Source: Corythucha ciliata (Eukaryota > Arthropoda > Insecta > Hemiptera > Tingidae). Taken from it: a DNA stretch of 64,000 nucleotides. Below, one piece after another: positions 10,915 to 23,387 of this stretch (position 1 is the first letter of the stretch; the number at the start of each line of letters is the position of its first letter). Below the pieces are notes generated by a model. It saw nothing but the letters and a program-made list of their open reading frames with translations, had not been told where the DNA came from and made no database searches. The position numbers were made by a program, and so were the translations under genes. Location: NCBI GenBank assembly GCA_038030265.1, contig CM075937.1, forward strand, positions 45,426,198-45,490,197. The letters are read 5' to 3'.

Positions 10915-12420
10915 TCTCTCTTTTTTTCTGAGTTTCAGCTGCAAATTTGCCTCTCTATAGGAACCGTGAATTGGTGTTTCCTCAATTTTAGCCTGAATTA
11001 GCGGATTTTTTTTTTTTCAAATTTATCCGCGATTTATTTTTATTCTCCGTTTCAGCAGCGAATAAGCGCTTCTTACCCACCCACCACGGCTCTTTATCTG
11101 AATTTTAGACGGCAATTAGCGATTTGCCTCAGTTTTAGCAACGAGTTAACGCCCCCCCCCCCCATTTTAGCGTTTTTCTTCACTTCTTGCGGTTAGAGAT
11201 GCGGATTAGCATTTATCACCATTCACCATTCTACCCGCGAATTATTAGCGTCTTTTGTTGTTTTTTAATTTTTGCTGAGAATTATTTCTGAACTTTAGCT
11301 GTGAATTAATTCCCCAATTTCACCCCTGAATCACCACAGAAATTTCCACAAAATCCGTGAATTGGCGTTTTTCTCCATTTAACTCCAATTGAGCGCTTTT
11401 TGTAATATTAGCCGCTAATTAACGCATTTTCTCATCAATTTCAACCGGGAAATTGGCGGTTGTTATCAGTTTTAGCCGTGAACAAGCGGGATTTCCAAAT
11501 ACATCCGTGAATTAGCGTTTTTCAATTTTAGCTTCACATTAGCGCTTTTATAAATATATTTTTTGCCGTAAATTAGCGCTATAATCTCATCATTTTAGCT
11601 GCGATTTATTTTCCAAATTTTAACATTGGATTATTCCTCAATTTTAGCCGCGAATCACAGCATTCCTGAATCTTAGCGGTAAATTAGCACGTTTTCTCAA
11701 ATTGATCCGCGAATATTAGCATGTTTCTCCGTTTTTAGCTACTGGTTAGCGCTTTTTGCCAAAATTAGACATGAATTTAAGATGCAATTATTTCTATTTG
11801 AATTATTTCATTTTTATTTGAGCGGGAATTAGCGATTTGTCTCAGTTCTAGCCGTAAATAAGCGGGATTTTGATGACATGTGCCCGTGAATTATGGTTTT
11901 TCTTAATTTTTGACGTGATGTCGAGAATTATTTTTCAATTTCAGCTGCGAATAACCACGTTTCCTCAATTTTAGCCGTGTACTAGCGGATTTTCTCAAAT
12001 TGATCCGTGAATTGTCGTATTTCTCCATTTTAGTTGCGCGAATAAGCGATTTATTATAATTTTAGGCGGGAATTCAACCGATTTTCTCAGTTATAGCCGC
12101 GAATTAGGTGGTTTTCTAAATTATAGCTGTGAATCAACGATTTTTTTCAGTTTTATCCGTGTGAATTAGCGATTTTTCTCAATTTCAGTCCTGTTGTTGC
12201 TTCGTGAAAACACGAGTTGGCGTTTTCAAAAAATGATAGTCGAGCCTGCTGAGCGATGGACACTAGCTTTTTCTCAATTATCGCCGCATATTAGTGTTAT
12301 TTTTTTATTTATTTTTTTTCCATTCATTTTTAGCCCCGAAATAGTGATTTAATTCGTTTATACTGTGAGTCAACTCTTTTTCGCTATTTCAGTCGCGAGT
12401 TTTAGCGCTTTCCTCCCCCC
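10915..12420 (+). repeat. Degenerate repeat field A, left arm of a mirror structure
   Basis: Dozens of irregular units of the field A phrase run in the plus orientation. Near 12230-12285 a distinctive segment, 'gagcctgctgagcgatgg', occurs. Its diverged reverse complement appears in the right arm near 12830-12860 and again near 13275, showing that the two arms are related beyond the short unit. Confidence 0.6.
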
Positions 12421-12458
12421 TTCTTGCCCCAAGACTAGCACATTAGAAAGCCTTCTAA

Positions 12459-12489
12459 ATGTTTTCAGCCTTTTAAAGGCCTAAAACAT
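12459..12489. repeat. Palindrome at the centre of the mirrored field
   Basis: A 31-bp near-perfect palindrome (left half atgttttcagcctttt, right half its complement with few mismatches) lies where field A units switch from plus to minus orientation. A cgctttcctc / gaggaaagcg pair flanks it. Confidence 0.7.
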
Positions 12490-13900
12490 ATAGAAACTTG
12501 AGGAAAGCGTTGTTTCGCGGATAATATTGAGAAAAACGGCTAATTTGCGAATCAATTGAGAAAAAACACCGATTAGTGGATAAAGCGTAGAAAAACGCTA
12601 ATAAATAGCTGAAATTGACAAAATATCACTAATTCACGGCTGAAATTAAGGAAAACGCCAATTCGCTGGCACAATCAGGAAAAACGCTAAATCACGGCTT
12701 AAATTAAGAAAATCGGTAATAAACAGCTGAAATTGACAAAAAGGCTAAAATTAAAGAAAACTCCAATTATTGGCGGCTAAAACAGATAAAATGCGAATTT
12801 CACTGCAATATCATTGAAGAAAAAAAGCGATGAATCGCTCGGCAGGCTCATCAGCTATTATTGAAAAAAAAACGCCAATTAATGGTTTCTAGAGGCAACT
12901 TCGTGGCTAACGTTCACCACTAACTTAAATTTTTGGTTTTAAAGCACTGATTCGCGGACAATATTGAGAAAAAGAGCTCATTTGCCTCTAAAATTAAGGA
13001 AAATGCACCAATTCTTAAGGCAACCAGCACGGCCAGGTATCTGAAGGCATATTCGCATACTAAAATAAAGAAAATGCGCAAACCATAATTTTCTTTAGGC
13101 CATTAACACGAGGCTAAAATTGAAAAAGCGTGCAAGTGTTCTGATCTATGGGCAAGTACACGACAAAAAGTTTGTAAAAGTACTAATATGCGGCTAAAAA
13201 ATCTGAAAAACGCGAAATCAAGGCCATTCTTGAGAAAATCGCTAATTCGAGGCAATGAAATTGAGAAAAAGCAGCGATGAGATTCGCTCAGCAGGTTCGT
13301 CGCGGCTAAAATTAAGCGCTAATTCACGGCTAACATTTTAGAAAATATGATAATTCATGGACAGTTTGAGAAAAACCCTCGAAATTCACGGCTGAAATGG
13401 AAAAAAAGCGTAAAATCGGCTAAGGTTGTCAAAAAGCACTCATTCGCAGCTAAAATTAAATGAAAAATCAATTTGAGATTAGTCAATTTTAGATTCTCCG
13501 AGGCTAAAATTGAATAAAAGTGGTAGATACTTCGCGGCTGAAACTAAGAAAATAAATTGCTGCTAAAATTGAAAAAAAAAAAAAAAAACGCTAATTAAAA
13601 TTAGGATGAAACGCTCACCCGTACGAAAAATTAGAGAGAATTCCTGAATTCACTGCTAAAATTGAGTTAAAGCGGTGATTTTCGCCTAAAGTTGAGAAAT
13701 AATTCGCGGCTATAACTGAGAAAAATCTTTCAATTTACCGGTAATAATTGAGACAAGCGCTCATTTGCAGCTAAAATAGACGAAAAGCGTAAATCCCGTC
13801 TAAAGTTGACAAAAGCACTCATTTTCAGCTTAAAAATGGTGCAAAACATAGTTTTCGCGGATCAACATGAAAAAATCTGCGAATTCACGGCTAAAATGGA
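12490..13900 (-). repeat. Degenerate repeat field A, right (inverted) arm
   Basis: The same phrase as the preceding block is in reverse complement (gctaaaattgagaaaa, attcgcggct). The arms are too diverged for a simple hairpin but share unit order around the 'gcctgctgagcga' segment. Confidence 0.6.
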
Positions 13901-14084
13901 GTCGAAACTAGGCCAAAAAAGGACCCACTCACCCTCTAGAAGACATTCGCCCTTTACACTGTCAATTTCGTTCCAGGAACTGACATACTTGTGACTTGGA
14001 AACTGTCTTCTATTTCTCACACATAACAAAGATCCCAAACCGTGATTTCTAAAGATTTTTAAGAACCCTTCACTGGAAACAGTC

Positions 14085-14890
14085 GAGTGCTAGAAACTGA
14101 CTGTCAAATTCGTCCTTGAAACTGTCAATTTTGTCTTGAAATTGTCAACTTCGTCATTCATGACTGTCAATTTCGTTATAAAAATTGTCGATTTCGTCCT
14201 CGGAACTGTCTATTTCGTCCTGGAAATGTCATTTCCGTCGTTCGAAATAGTCAATTTTAACCTCTAAACTGTCAATTTTGTCCTGGAAAAGTAAATTTCG
14301 TCATTCAAAACTGGCAATTTCGTCGTTCAAAACTGTAAATGTTATCCTTGGACGGTCAATGTCGTCCTATAAATGTCAATTTCGTCATATAAACTTTAAA
14401 TTTCGAAACGGTCAATTTCGTCCGAGAAATGTCAATTTCGTCATTCAAAACAGTAAAAGTTGTCGTTCAAAACGGTCAATTTCGTCCTATGATGTGAATT
14501 TTTTCGTTCAATACTGTCAATATCGTCCTTCAAACCACTTCAAACTGCCGAATTCATCCTTAAAACGGTCAGTTTCGCCTTAAAAATATCAATTTCGTCT
14601 TGTAAACTTTAAATTTCGCCCTTAAAACGGCCAATTTCGTCCTACTGTCACCTTCGTTATATAAACTTCAAAATTTAGAAACGATCAATGTCGTCCTATG
14701 AATGTCAATTATGTCGTTCTGAACTGTCAAATTCGTCCTTAAAAATGTCCGGGAAATGTCAATTTCGTCGGTGAAAACCGTCGCAATATGGCGAATACCT
14801 CCGCCCAGGTCACTCCCCCTCCATATTGTAACACCAAGAGGTAATACAAAACAGTAAAAGTTGTCGTTCAAAACGGTCAATATCGTCCTG
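14085..14890 (+). repeat. Degenerate repeat field B
   Basis: Units resembling CTGTCAATTTCGTCCT with a short variable linker recur about every 20-25 bp. The 101-codon open frame across it is just the translated repeat. Segment 14770-14840 also occurs at 16060-16135. Confidence 0.65.
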
Positions 14891-15584
14891 AAAACTGTGA
14901 ATGGAGAACTTGCATGAAATTTATTTATTTATTTTTTTCGTTCTCGGTCGAGAGTAGTCCTAAAACAAATGAGAATGGTGAAAACCGCAACTCAATACGT
15001 GCAGGCAGCGATTTGTAATTGAATTTTAAAACATCCGTGAATCACCAGCTGATCGACTTTGACGAGGGTTAGAAATGTGACGTCACAACCGCCAACCAAC
15101 CCCTCTCAGGCACGTCCCCGCACTCCATTATCACCTACCTTCTGCCCAACCACTTCACTCCTCATCCGGTATCACTGCAACCATCATAGAACCTAACTGT
15201 TTACAAATACTTGCACGTTCAATTGCTTCGCTGTTTTGCCTTGGTGTGCTGCGTTCCTATTTATTGTCCTATTTCGTCAGAAAAATTAAATGCACTAAAA
15301 TGTTGTTTTCCTTGTTGCATCCAAACTGTGTACTCAGTTGAAGAGCAGCGTTCAGGTTTGGTTGCTTGTGATAAGCCTGTCAACTGTCAAAACACGCTAG
15401 CGGTTTCGACGTCACAAGGTCACTTCTGTCAAAACCCACTACATCGCGAAACTCATTACTTTAAAAATTAATTTAAAATATTTCCCGCGCGATTTTTTTT
15501 ACTTTTCCCTACTCTTTTCTCAATAACTTCTATCAAAGAGCGTCATGAGCGAATACAAAAAAAAAAATAGGCAAGTTCTTCATT
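14891..15584. other. Unassigned sequence, no gene recognised
   Basis: No repeat field or element was recognised. A cysteine-rich 86-codon frame lies at 15211-15471 but has no motif that I can name. A TGACGTCA octamer occurs at 15078-15085. Confidence 0.3.
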
Positions 15585-15935
15585 CCGTCCTCGAAATATT
15601 CCAATTTTGTCGATTTTGTTCTTGGAACTGTCAATTTCGTTCCGGGAACTGGTCAATGACTTTTGTCCCGGAAACAGTCTATTTCGTTGGAGAAACTGTC
15701 AATTATCGTCCTATAAACTGCCAATTTCGTCCTGGGAGGGGTGGGGGTTGTAATAGAAAAGTGAAACACGTGTGAGACGAGATGAGAATGAATTTCACAG
15801 CCACGTGTTCATAAATTTTATCTGTCAAAGTCAATGTCACCTCGTCTCACATGAGTTTCACTTTTCTATTACAACCCCCCCTGGAAACTGCCGATTTCGC
15901 ACTTACTGTCGATTTCGACGTTCAAAACTGTGAAA
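15585..15935 (+). repeat. Field B remnant split by a MITE
   Basis: Field B units lie on both sides of the hairpin element at 15742-15880, which therefore inserted into the repeat. Confidence 0.5.
15742..15880. mobile_element. Hairpin MITE with ~39-bp inverted ends
   Basis: The left arm starts gggggttgtaatagaaaagt and the right arm is its reverse complement, closing as an almost perfect stem of about 39 bp. The GTTGTAATA end resembles the TATTGTAACACC motif of the 16118-16288 element. Confidence 0.75.
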
Positions 15936-16117
15936 CTAAGGGCCGGTGTTCCGTGGGGGCTAGGGCGTTGCGTTCCACTGGCCTGGCACCCACGGGCAGC
16001 GGGGATTACCGCGCTGGTCAACTAACAAATTTTGGCCAGCCTCTGGGGTTTGAGGTCCTCCTTCATGGTAGGAAAGACGCCATGGCAACATGGCGAAAGC
16101 CTCCATATGGGTCAATC

Positions 16118-16288
16118 CCCCCTCCCTATTGTAACACCCGCCTTTACATGCAAACTTTAAAAAGCTGAGCTGTGGGCTTCAACCAATCAAAGTTCTCCGC
16201 GCTGTATACTCGGAGCGCTCTGATTGGTTGAAGCCCACGGCTTAAAGCTTGTAGAGGCGGCTTAAGAGTTACAGAATAGGGGGGCTGG
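16118..16288. mobile_element. Fold-back element just upstream of the I-like retrotransposon
   Basis: The left arm (ccctccctattgtaacaccc ... gtgggcttcaacc) is matched by an inverted right arm (ggttgaagcccacgg ... gttacagaatagggggg). A fragment with the same TATTGTAACACC end lies at about 14815-14840. Confidence 0.65.
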
Positions 16289-16300
16289 ACTCATACGTTT

Positions 16301-17504
16301 ATGACTTTTCAGTCTAAGCCAAATCCACTGAAGAAACTGCCTCGCAAGTCTAAATTATTACAGGGGTCAGGGAACGGTATCCGAACCCGTCGATCCCGCA
16401 ACAGCGGCGCCTGGAGACCAGGAGATCGCTGATTTCGACAAGTACGTCTCTGGCCTGAACAGGGATCAGAGGCGACGCTTTTTGTGGCTGGTTCGGAAGA
16501 AGGGGGAGGAACCGGAAGCCGCCAGGGTGAGTGCTCTGCAGATGGTAGAGAAGAGGAAGAAGGGGAGAGCCTCTGCAGAGACGACTCCGGAGGGAGCCGT
16601 GAAAAAGAAGCGAAGGACGACCGCACAGGGTCCTTCGTACACCGGAGCGCTCAAGGGAAGGAAGCTTGGTGTGGTTCATAGAGACTACCCAGCAGCCCTC
16701 CTCTTGGACGACCAGCTTGAGGCCCTGGAAAGGAGCATTGAAGCTGCCATTGTTGCGCTGGAACCTAAAGCTGGGGAGGTAGTGCCCCAGTTTGATGGTC
16801 TGGTGCGAAGGAGGGGATGGCTATCCATCACCTGCGAGGACGACGGGACGGCTGTTTGGATAAAGTCGCTGGGAGGGGGCAAGGTTGAAGGTGGTTGAGG
16901 GGAGTGACCTGCCCAAGCCCAGGGTGGCGGTTGCATTTCTCCCGAAGTGCGCGGATCTGGGGAACGAGCAAGTCCTTCAGTTCCTCGTGCGCCAAAATCG
17001 GGGGTTAAATGTGGGACAGTGGAAGGTACTGTCCAGGAGTGTGCCTCAAGGCACGCCGGCTTTGATGATGACCCTGCTCATCGATGAAGAGTCGGCGAAG
17101 ATCCTGGAAAGGAATAATGTAGTCCACATTAGGTTCGGCAAGGGGACCATCCGGCCTAAGGCTCGGAAGGGGGAAGGATCATCCTCCGGCCCCCGGCAGC
17201 AGCCGATGGAGGTGGATCAGGTAGCCGCTGCTGTGCGGGGTACCACCCCCGCACCGCGGCAGGAAGTGCTATATGTGGGAACAACAGTTGGCGCCACGGC
17301 ATCCGGGCAGTCAACGCAGGTAGCTCCCTCATACGCTAGGCCATCTACTAGCAAGGCGGGGGAGAGAGTTGATAGTGTCGGACCAGAGGGGGATGAAAGA
17401 GTCGCGAAGGTGGCAGGTCGGGCGCACGGAAACCCCACCCTACTCCGAGTAAGGCGATGCTGAAGAAGCAATCGCGGAGTGGGGTACATAAGGGGAATAA
17501 GTGA
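16301..17504 (+). pseudogene. Gag-like ORF1 of the I-like element, frameshifted
   Basis: In non-LTR elements ORF1 encodes an RNA-binding protein that forms the RNP with ORF2. The frame opens with an ATG at 16301 (MTFQSKPNPLKK). It is basic, with a KKRR-type stretch near 16600, and continues into a conserved-looking block around VAVAFLPKCADL and MMTLLIDEESAKILE. This resembles the DUF4780-type region of arthropod ORF1 proteins, an assignment made from memory and therefore tentative. The frame breaks near 16375, near 16880 and near 17430. The likely original stop is the TGA at 17502-17504, which overlaps the start of ORF2. No CCHC knuckle was seen. The copy is dead. Confidence 0.7.
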
Positions 17505-20500
17505 CCGCTGCGGGGTTGCGCTTCCTCCAGGTGAATCTGCATCGTGCGGCAGCGGCATCGGCCGTCTTGAGCAGGGTGTTCACTGGGGGAAGCTATGACG
17601 TCGCCATGGTTCAGGAGCCATGGGCATGGGAGAGGCAGGTCAAGGGCGTCTCTGCGACAGCAGGTAAGCTGGTTTACTGTAGGGATGAGGAGTGGCCGCG
17701 AACTGCGCTGCTTCTGAGTCCCGCAGTGATATTTTTAACTATGCCAGAATTTCTGTGCAGAGATTTGACAGCAGTCATCCTGGAAGCCAAGGACGAGGAC
17801 CGGACCCGGAGGTGTGTGGTAGCTTCCGCGTACTTCCCGGGGGACGCTGAGGTGACGCTGAGGAGCTTCAGCGTGCGCGAGGAACCTGCAGCTGATTGTG
17901 GGTTGTGATGCGAATGCTCACCATACCATCTGGGGAAGTACAGATGTCAACGCCAGGGGTGAGTCACTCTTTCAATTTTTGATGACGCATGACCTGGTGG
18001 TGGTAAATCAGGGCTCGATCCCTACTTTCGTGACAAGTGCGAGGAGTGAGGTCCTGGGTGTTACTCTGGCCAGCCAGTTTTTTGCCAATAGTGTCAGAGA
18101 TTGGAAAGTCATGTCAGAAACATCAATGTCTGACTCGTTTGAACTCGGCTGATCTCGTTTGAGGTCGAGTTTCCTAGGGTTAGAAGTACAGCGTACCGGA
18201 ATCCCAAAAACGCGGATTGGGAGGTCTTTAAGGGGCATCTTGAACAGGAATTGTCTGAGATGGACCTTGACATTCAGTGCCAAGCCGGCCTTGATAGGGC
18301 GGTGGAGGCGATCAATTCAGCGGTCCTCAGCGCGTATGAGGAAAGCTGTCCTGTTAAGGTGAAGAAGGGGAACAGGGAAGTCCCTTGGTGGAACAATGAG
18401 CTGGAGATGCTCAGAAGAGAAACGAGGAGGCTTTACAATAGGGCCAGATCACGTGGGGAGTGGGAGGCTTATAGGCACTCCCTCACGGAGTATAACAAGG
18501 CCCTTAGGAAAGCAAAGCGGGCCACATGGAGGACCTTCTGTGAGGGGATGGAGAATGTGTCCGTTACGGGCAGACTGCAGAGGGTCCTGTCCAAAAAGAG
18601 CCCGGGCCAAATTGGTCTAATAAAAAAGGCAGATGGGGCGTATACCGAGAGCGCTAAAGAGACCCTGGAGGTCCTCCTGCGTAGTCATTTCCCTGATTCC
18701 AGGGATGCAGGGGCCTCAGATGTTCAGGGCGAAGTGGTGGCTGAATGGAGCGCATCGGGGAAATTGTTTACGCCCACGAGAATTAAATGGGCTATCGGCT
18801 CATTTAAGCCCTATAAATCCCCTGGGCCGGACGGGATATTCCCGGTCATGCTACAGCGTGGCCTGGAGGTCCTGGAGCCACGCCTCAGAAGGATATTTAG
18901 GGTGAGTTATGCATTATCGTATATACCGAAGGCATGGAGGGAGGTCAGGGTTGTGTTCATTCCTAAGTCGGGAGCAAACTCCTCGGCCCAGGCAAAGGCG
19001 TACCGACCCATAAGCCTCACGTCCTTCCTCACTAAAACAATGGAAAAGGTAATTGGCCTGGATATCAAGGACGGTTGCCTTAAAATTAAACCAATCCAGA
19101 GGGGGCAGCATGCCTACCAGGCGGGCAAGCCTACTGAGACCGCCCTAAACGAACTGGTGGGTAAGGTTGAAAAATCTCTGGAGGCGAAAGAAACTGCGCT
19201 GGGCTGCTTCATGGACATAGGTGGTGCTTTTGATAACACCACCTATGACTCTATGGAGGCTGCAGTAAGGAGCAGAGGTGTTGATCCATCTTCAGTGAAA
19301 TGGATCAAGGGGATGCTGGAATGCCGCGTCGTGACTTCGGAGCTGGGAGGGGAGACTGTTTCCGTGTTGCCCTCAAGGGGATGTCCTCAGGGGGGTGTGC
19401 TCTCTCCTTTGCTCTGGTTGCTCGTGGTGGACGAGCTTCTCGCTATCCTAAAGGAGCAGGGTTATGAGGTAGTTGGTTACACGGATGACCTTGCGATTCT
19501 AGTTAGGGGCAAATTTGATGATACCATATCCAGTAGGATGCAGGGTGCCCTTAACATAGTGCAGCGATGGTGCAGCAGGCATGGTCTCAGGGTTAACCCT
19601 GAGAAGACCACCCTTGTTGCGTTTACCAGGCGGAGGAAGCTGGCATTAAAGGTAGTTCGACTGAATGGAGAAGTGTTGAAAGTAGGACAAGAAGTCAAGT
19701 ACCTTGGAGTTACCCTGGATCAGGGGCTCAAATCGACCTCGCACATCAAGAGGGAGCTGAATAAGGCCACGTTCGCATTGTGGGCTGGTCGGAAAATGTT
19801 TGACAAAACATGGGGTCTAAAGCCAAAAATGGTGTTGTGGCTGTATACAGCTGTTGTTAGGCCTATCGTCACCTATGGCTCACTCCTATGGTGGCAGAAG
19901 ACGAAACAAGGGACAGTCCAGGCCTTGCTGAGTAAGTTGCAGCGCCAGGCCTGTCTTGGAGTAACGGGTGCTATGCATTCGTGCCCGACGGCGGCCATGG
20001 GGGTGTTACTGGACATGCCTCCCCTGCACTTTCATGTGCAGGCGACCGCATATATGGCGGCGGTGAGACTGCTGCGGGCGGAGCACGTGAAGCGGGGTGT
20101 CCAGGTTGGGCACTTGCGTGTTCTGGAGGAAGTTGCATGTAGTGAGGCGGCTGAAGTCGTTACGGATCTCATGCATGTGAGGATGGATTTTGAAAAACCC
20201 TTTGAGGTCGATATAGGTAACCGCGACCTTTGGGATAAGGGTTTGCCGAGGTTTAAGCCCGGCACGCAAGTATGGTATACTGATGGATCTGTGAAGGATG
20301 GGGGTGCTGGCATTGGGGTATTTGGCCCCAGGCTTCTGCATTGGGAGTCCCTTGGGACGACCGCCACCATCTTTCAGGCGGAGATCTATGCTATAGAAGC
20401 CTGTGCGCGGAAGATTAGTGAGAGGGGTCTTCGGAAAGCGAATATCTTCATCCTGTCTGACAGCCAGGCGGCTCTTAAAGCCCTAGGGTCAAGTGTCGTG

Positions 20501-20583
20501 AATTCGAAGCTAGTTTGGGGATGGTCTTGAAGCCCTCAGGCCTGTGGCAACGGCAAACAGCCTTACTTTGATGTGGGTGCCGG
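17501..20583 (+). pseudogene. ORF2 of copy 1: endonuclease, reverse transcriptase, partial RNase H
   Basis: ORF2 nicks the target and reverse transcribes the element RNA. The endonuclease shows LQVNLHRAAAASAVL, VQEPW and GCDANAHHTIWGS, but is broken near 17875 and again near 18140. The terminal SDH region is lost. The reverse transcriptase is uninterrupted from 18251, with FIPKSG, RPISLTSF, PQGGVLSPLLW and a catalytic GYTDD box (copy 2 reads GYADD). RNase H follows (YTDGS, AEIYAIE, LSDSQAALKAL). An extra G near 20521 ends the frame at 20530, and the homologous sequence ends at about 20583, before the last catalytic Asp. There is no ATG at the ORF2 start: GTGACC at 17501 follows a stop directly. 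Confidence 0.9.
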
Positions 20584-23242
20584 TCACAAGGAGGACCTTC
20601 TGTGAGGGGATGGAGAATGTGTCCGTTACGGGCAGACTGCAGAGGGTCCTGTCCAAAAAGAGCCCGGGCCAAATTGGTCTAATAAAAAAGGCAGATGGGG
20701 CGTATACCGAGAGCGCTAAAGAGACCCTGGAGGTCCTCCTGCGTAGTCATTTCCCTGATTCCAGGGATGCAGGGGCCCTCAGATGTTCAGGGCGAAGTGG
20801 TGGCTGAATGGAGCGCATCGGGGAAATTGTTTACGCCCCGAGAATTAAATGGGCTATCGGCTCATTTAAGCCCTATAAATCCCCTGGGCCGGACGGGATA
20901 TTCCCCGGTCATGCTACAGCGTGGCCTGGAGGTCCTGGAGCCACGCCTCAGAAGGATATTTAGGGCGAGTTATGCATTATCGTATATACCGAAGGCATGG
21001 AGGGAGGTCAGGGTTGTGTTCATTCCTAAGTCGGGAGCAAACTCCTCGGCCCAGGCAAAGGCGTACCGACCCATAAGCCTCACGTCCTTCCTCCTTAAAA
21101 CAATGGAAAAGGTAATTGACCTGGATATCAAGGACGGTTGCCTTAAAATTAAACCAATCCAGAGGAGGCAGCATGCCTACCAGGCGGGCAAGTCTACTGA
21201 GACCGCCCTAAACGAACTGGTGGGTAAGGTTGAAAAATCTCTGGAGGCGAAAGAAACTGCGCTGGGCTGCTTCCTGGACATAGGTGGTGCTTTTGATAAC
21301 ACCACCTATGACTCTATGGAGGCTGCAGTAAGGAGCAGAGGTGTTGATCCATCTTCAGTGAAATGGATCAAGGGGATGCTGGAATGCCGCGTCGTGACTT
21401 CGGAGCTGGGAGGGGAGACTGTTTCCGTGTTGCCCTCAAGGGGATGTCCTCAGGGGGGTGTGCTCTCTCCTTTGCTCTGGTTGCTCGTGGTGGACGAGCT
21501 TCTCGCTATCCTAAAGGAGCAGGGTTATGAGGTAGTTGGTTACGCGGATGACCTTGCGATTCTAGTTAGGGGCAAATTTGATGATACCATATCCAGTAGG
21601 ATGCAGGGTGCCCTTAACATAGTGCAGCGATGGTGCAGCAGGCATGGTCTCAGGGTTAACCCTGAGAAGACCACCCTTGTTGCGTTTACCAGGCGGAGGA
21701 AGCTGGCATTAAAGGTAGTTCGACTGAATGGAGAAGTGTTGAAAGTAGGACAAGAAGTCAAGTACCTTGGAGTTACCCTGGATCAGGGGCTCAAATGACC
21801 TCGCATATCAAGAGGGTGCTGAATAAGGCCACGTTCGCATTGTGGGCTGGTCGGAAAATGTTTGGCAAAACATGGGGTCTAAAGCCAAAAATGGTGTTGT
21901 GGCTGTATACAGCCGTTGTTAGGCCTATCGTCACCTATGGCTCACTCCTATGGTGGCAGAAGACGAAACAAGGGACAGTCCAGGCCTTGCTGAGTAAGTT
22001 GCAGCGCCAGGCCTGTCTTGGAGTAACGGGTGCTATGCATTCGTGCCCGACGGCGGCCATGGAGGTGTTACTGGACATGCCTCCCCTGCACTTTCATGTG
22101 CAGGCGACCGCATATATGGCGGCGGTGAGACTGCTGCGGGCGGAGCACGTGAAGCGGGGTGTCCAGGTTGGGCACTTGCGTGTTCTGGAGGAAGTTGCAT
22201 GTAGTGAGGCGGCTGAAGTCGTTACGGATCTCATGCATGTGAGGATGGATTTTGAAAAACCCTTTAAGGTCGATATAGGTAACCGCGACCTTTGGGATAA
22301 GGGTTTGCCGAGGTTTAAGCCCGGCACGCAAGTATGGTATACTGATGGATCTGTGAAGGATGGGGGTGCTGGCATTGGGGTCTTTGGCCCCAGGCTTCTG
22401 CATTGGGAGTCCCTTGGGACGACCGCCACCATCTTTCAGGCGGAGATCTATGCTATAGAAGCCTGTGCGCGGAAGATTAGTGAGAGGGGTCTTCGGAAAG
22501 CGAATATCTTCATCCTGTCTGACAGCCAGGCGGCTCTTAAAGCCCTAGGCTCAAGTGTCGTGAATTCGAAGCTAGTTTGGGGATGTCTTGAAGCCCTCAG
22601 GCCTGTGGCAACGGCAAACAGCCTTACTTTGATGTGGGTGCCGGGTCACAAGGGGTTTGAGGGGAATGAAATGGCTGATCAACTCGCGAAGAGAGGATCA
22701 GAGATGCCTTCCAGAGAGCCAAGTCTCGAGGTCACGAAGTCCTTCACGAAGAGGCAGGTGCAGGCGTGGTTGGACGAGAGGCATCGTGAACACTGGGTTA
22801 GACAACCAGGTCTCAGGCAGGCCAAGCTCTTTGTCACTCCAAAGGGACGATCGGAGAAGGGCCTGATCTCTCTGAGCCGAGGAGACCTTAGGATCTTGAT
22901 GGGACTGCTAACGGGACATTGTGCCCTTCGATATACACTCAGACTAATGGAGAAGTCTGACACGGACATTTGCAGATTTTGCGACTTGGCCGTGGAAACA
23001 GCAGAGCACGTACTGTGTGAGTGCGAGGCTCTGGGGCGGTTACGTTTTCACCATCTTGGAAATGATGTGCTTCAACCGGAGGACATCTCCAGGATGGCTA
23101 CGGGAAATATCCTTAACTTCGTTAAGGAGTGGTGGTGGAGGACGCTTGAAAACTAGCGTCTTTCTTGGCAGGGCAACCTGAGGGGACACCACAATAGATC
23201 TTATAGGTCGAGTTTGGTAGGAGATAGTTTCTTCTGGGCTTC
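20584..23242 (+). mobile_element. I-like retrotransposon, copy 2 (5' truncated)
   Basis: This copy begins at the equivalent of position ~18528 of copy 1 (gaggaccttctgtgagggg) and runs through the end of ORF2 and a short 3' UTR. It stops at gggcttc, where an LTR begins. It is very similar to copy 1, with scattered substitutions and single-base indels. Confidence 0.85.
20590..23156 (+). pseudogene. ORF2 of copy 2: reverse transcriptase, RNase H, CCHC end
   Basis: Relative to copy 1, one extra C near 20777, one net loss near 20838 and one extra C near 20905 shift the frame back and forth. A one-base loss near 21796 puts a stop in the palm-to-thumb region. Downstream, the frame opening at 21795 carries the complete RNase H (YTDGS, AEIYAIE, LSDSQ, VPGHKGFEGNEMAD) and a C-terminal zinc-knuckle-like CRFC...H...C motif, ending at TAG 23154-23156. 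The catalytic box is GYADD. This copy shows the intact 3' part of ORF2 that copies 1 and 3 lack. Confidence 0.9.
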
Positions 23243-23387
23243 TGTGGTGTACCGACTCCAGTGACGTCACGGCGTTCTTGAAGTTTCAATTACGTATCTT
23301 TTATCCTTTATCTTTTTATCTTACTCTCGTTCAGTAACATTCATTGCTTTTGATTTTATGCTTTGTATGATTTATATTCACATTCAA
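23243..23387 (+). mobile_element. Truncated Gypsy LTR fused to I-like copy 3
   Basis: The sequence from TGTGGTGTACC matches the first ~145 bp of the LTRs at 24912 and 27738, then switches to internal I-like sequence. CAAA is shared at the junction (23384-23387). It directly follows the 3' UTR of I-like copy 2. Confidence 0.85.

Larger units (their letters stand above)
16289..20583 (+). mobile_element. I-like non-LTR retrotransposon, copy 1 (3' truncated)
   Basis: The order is a gag-like ORF1, then ORF2 with apurinic-type endonuclease, reverse transcriptase and RNase H. The copy stops abruptly inside RNase H at about 20583, where it is fused to an internal segment of a second copy. ORF2 architecture with RNase H and a C-terminal CCHC motif (seen in copy 2) suggests the I/R1 group. 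The 5' limit is uncertain. Confidence 0.85.

Noticed and set aside
10915..13900. CRISPR-like array of spaced repeats
   Set aside because: Units are degenerate, have no constant repeat or constant spacer length, and the DNA is a eukaryotic nuclear sequence.
14278..14583. 101-codon open frame in field B
   Set aside because: The protein is only the translation of the short repeat.
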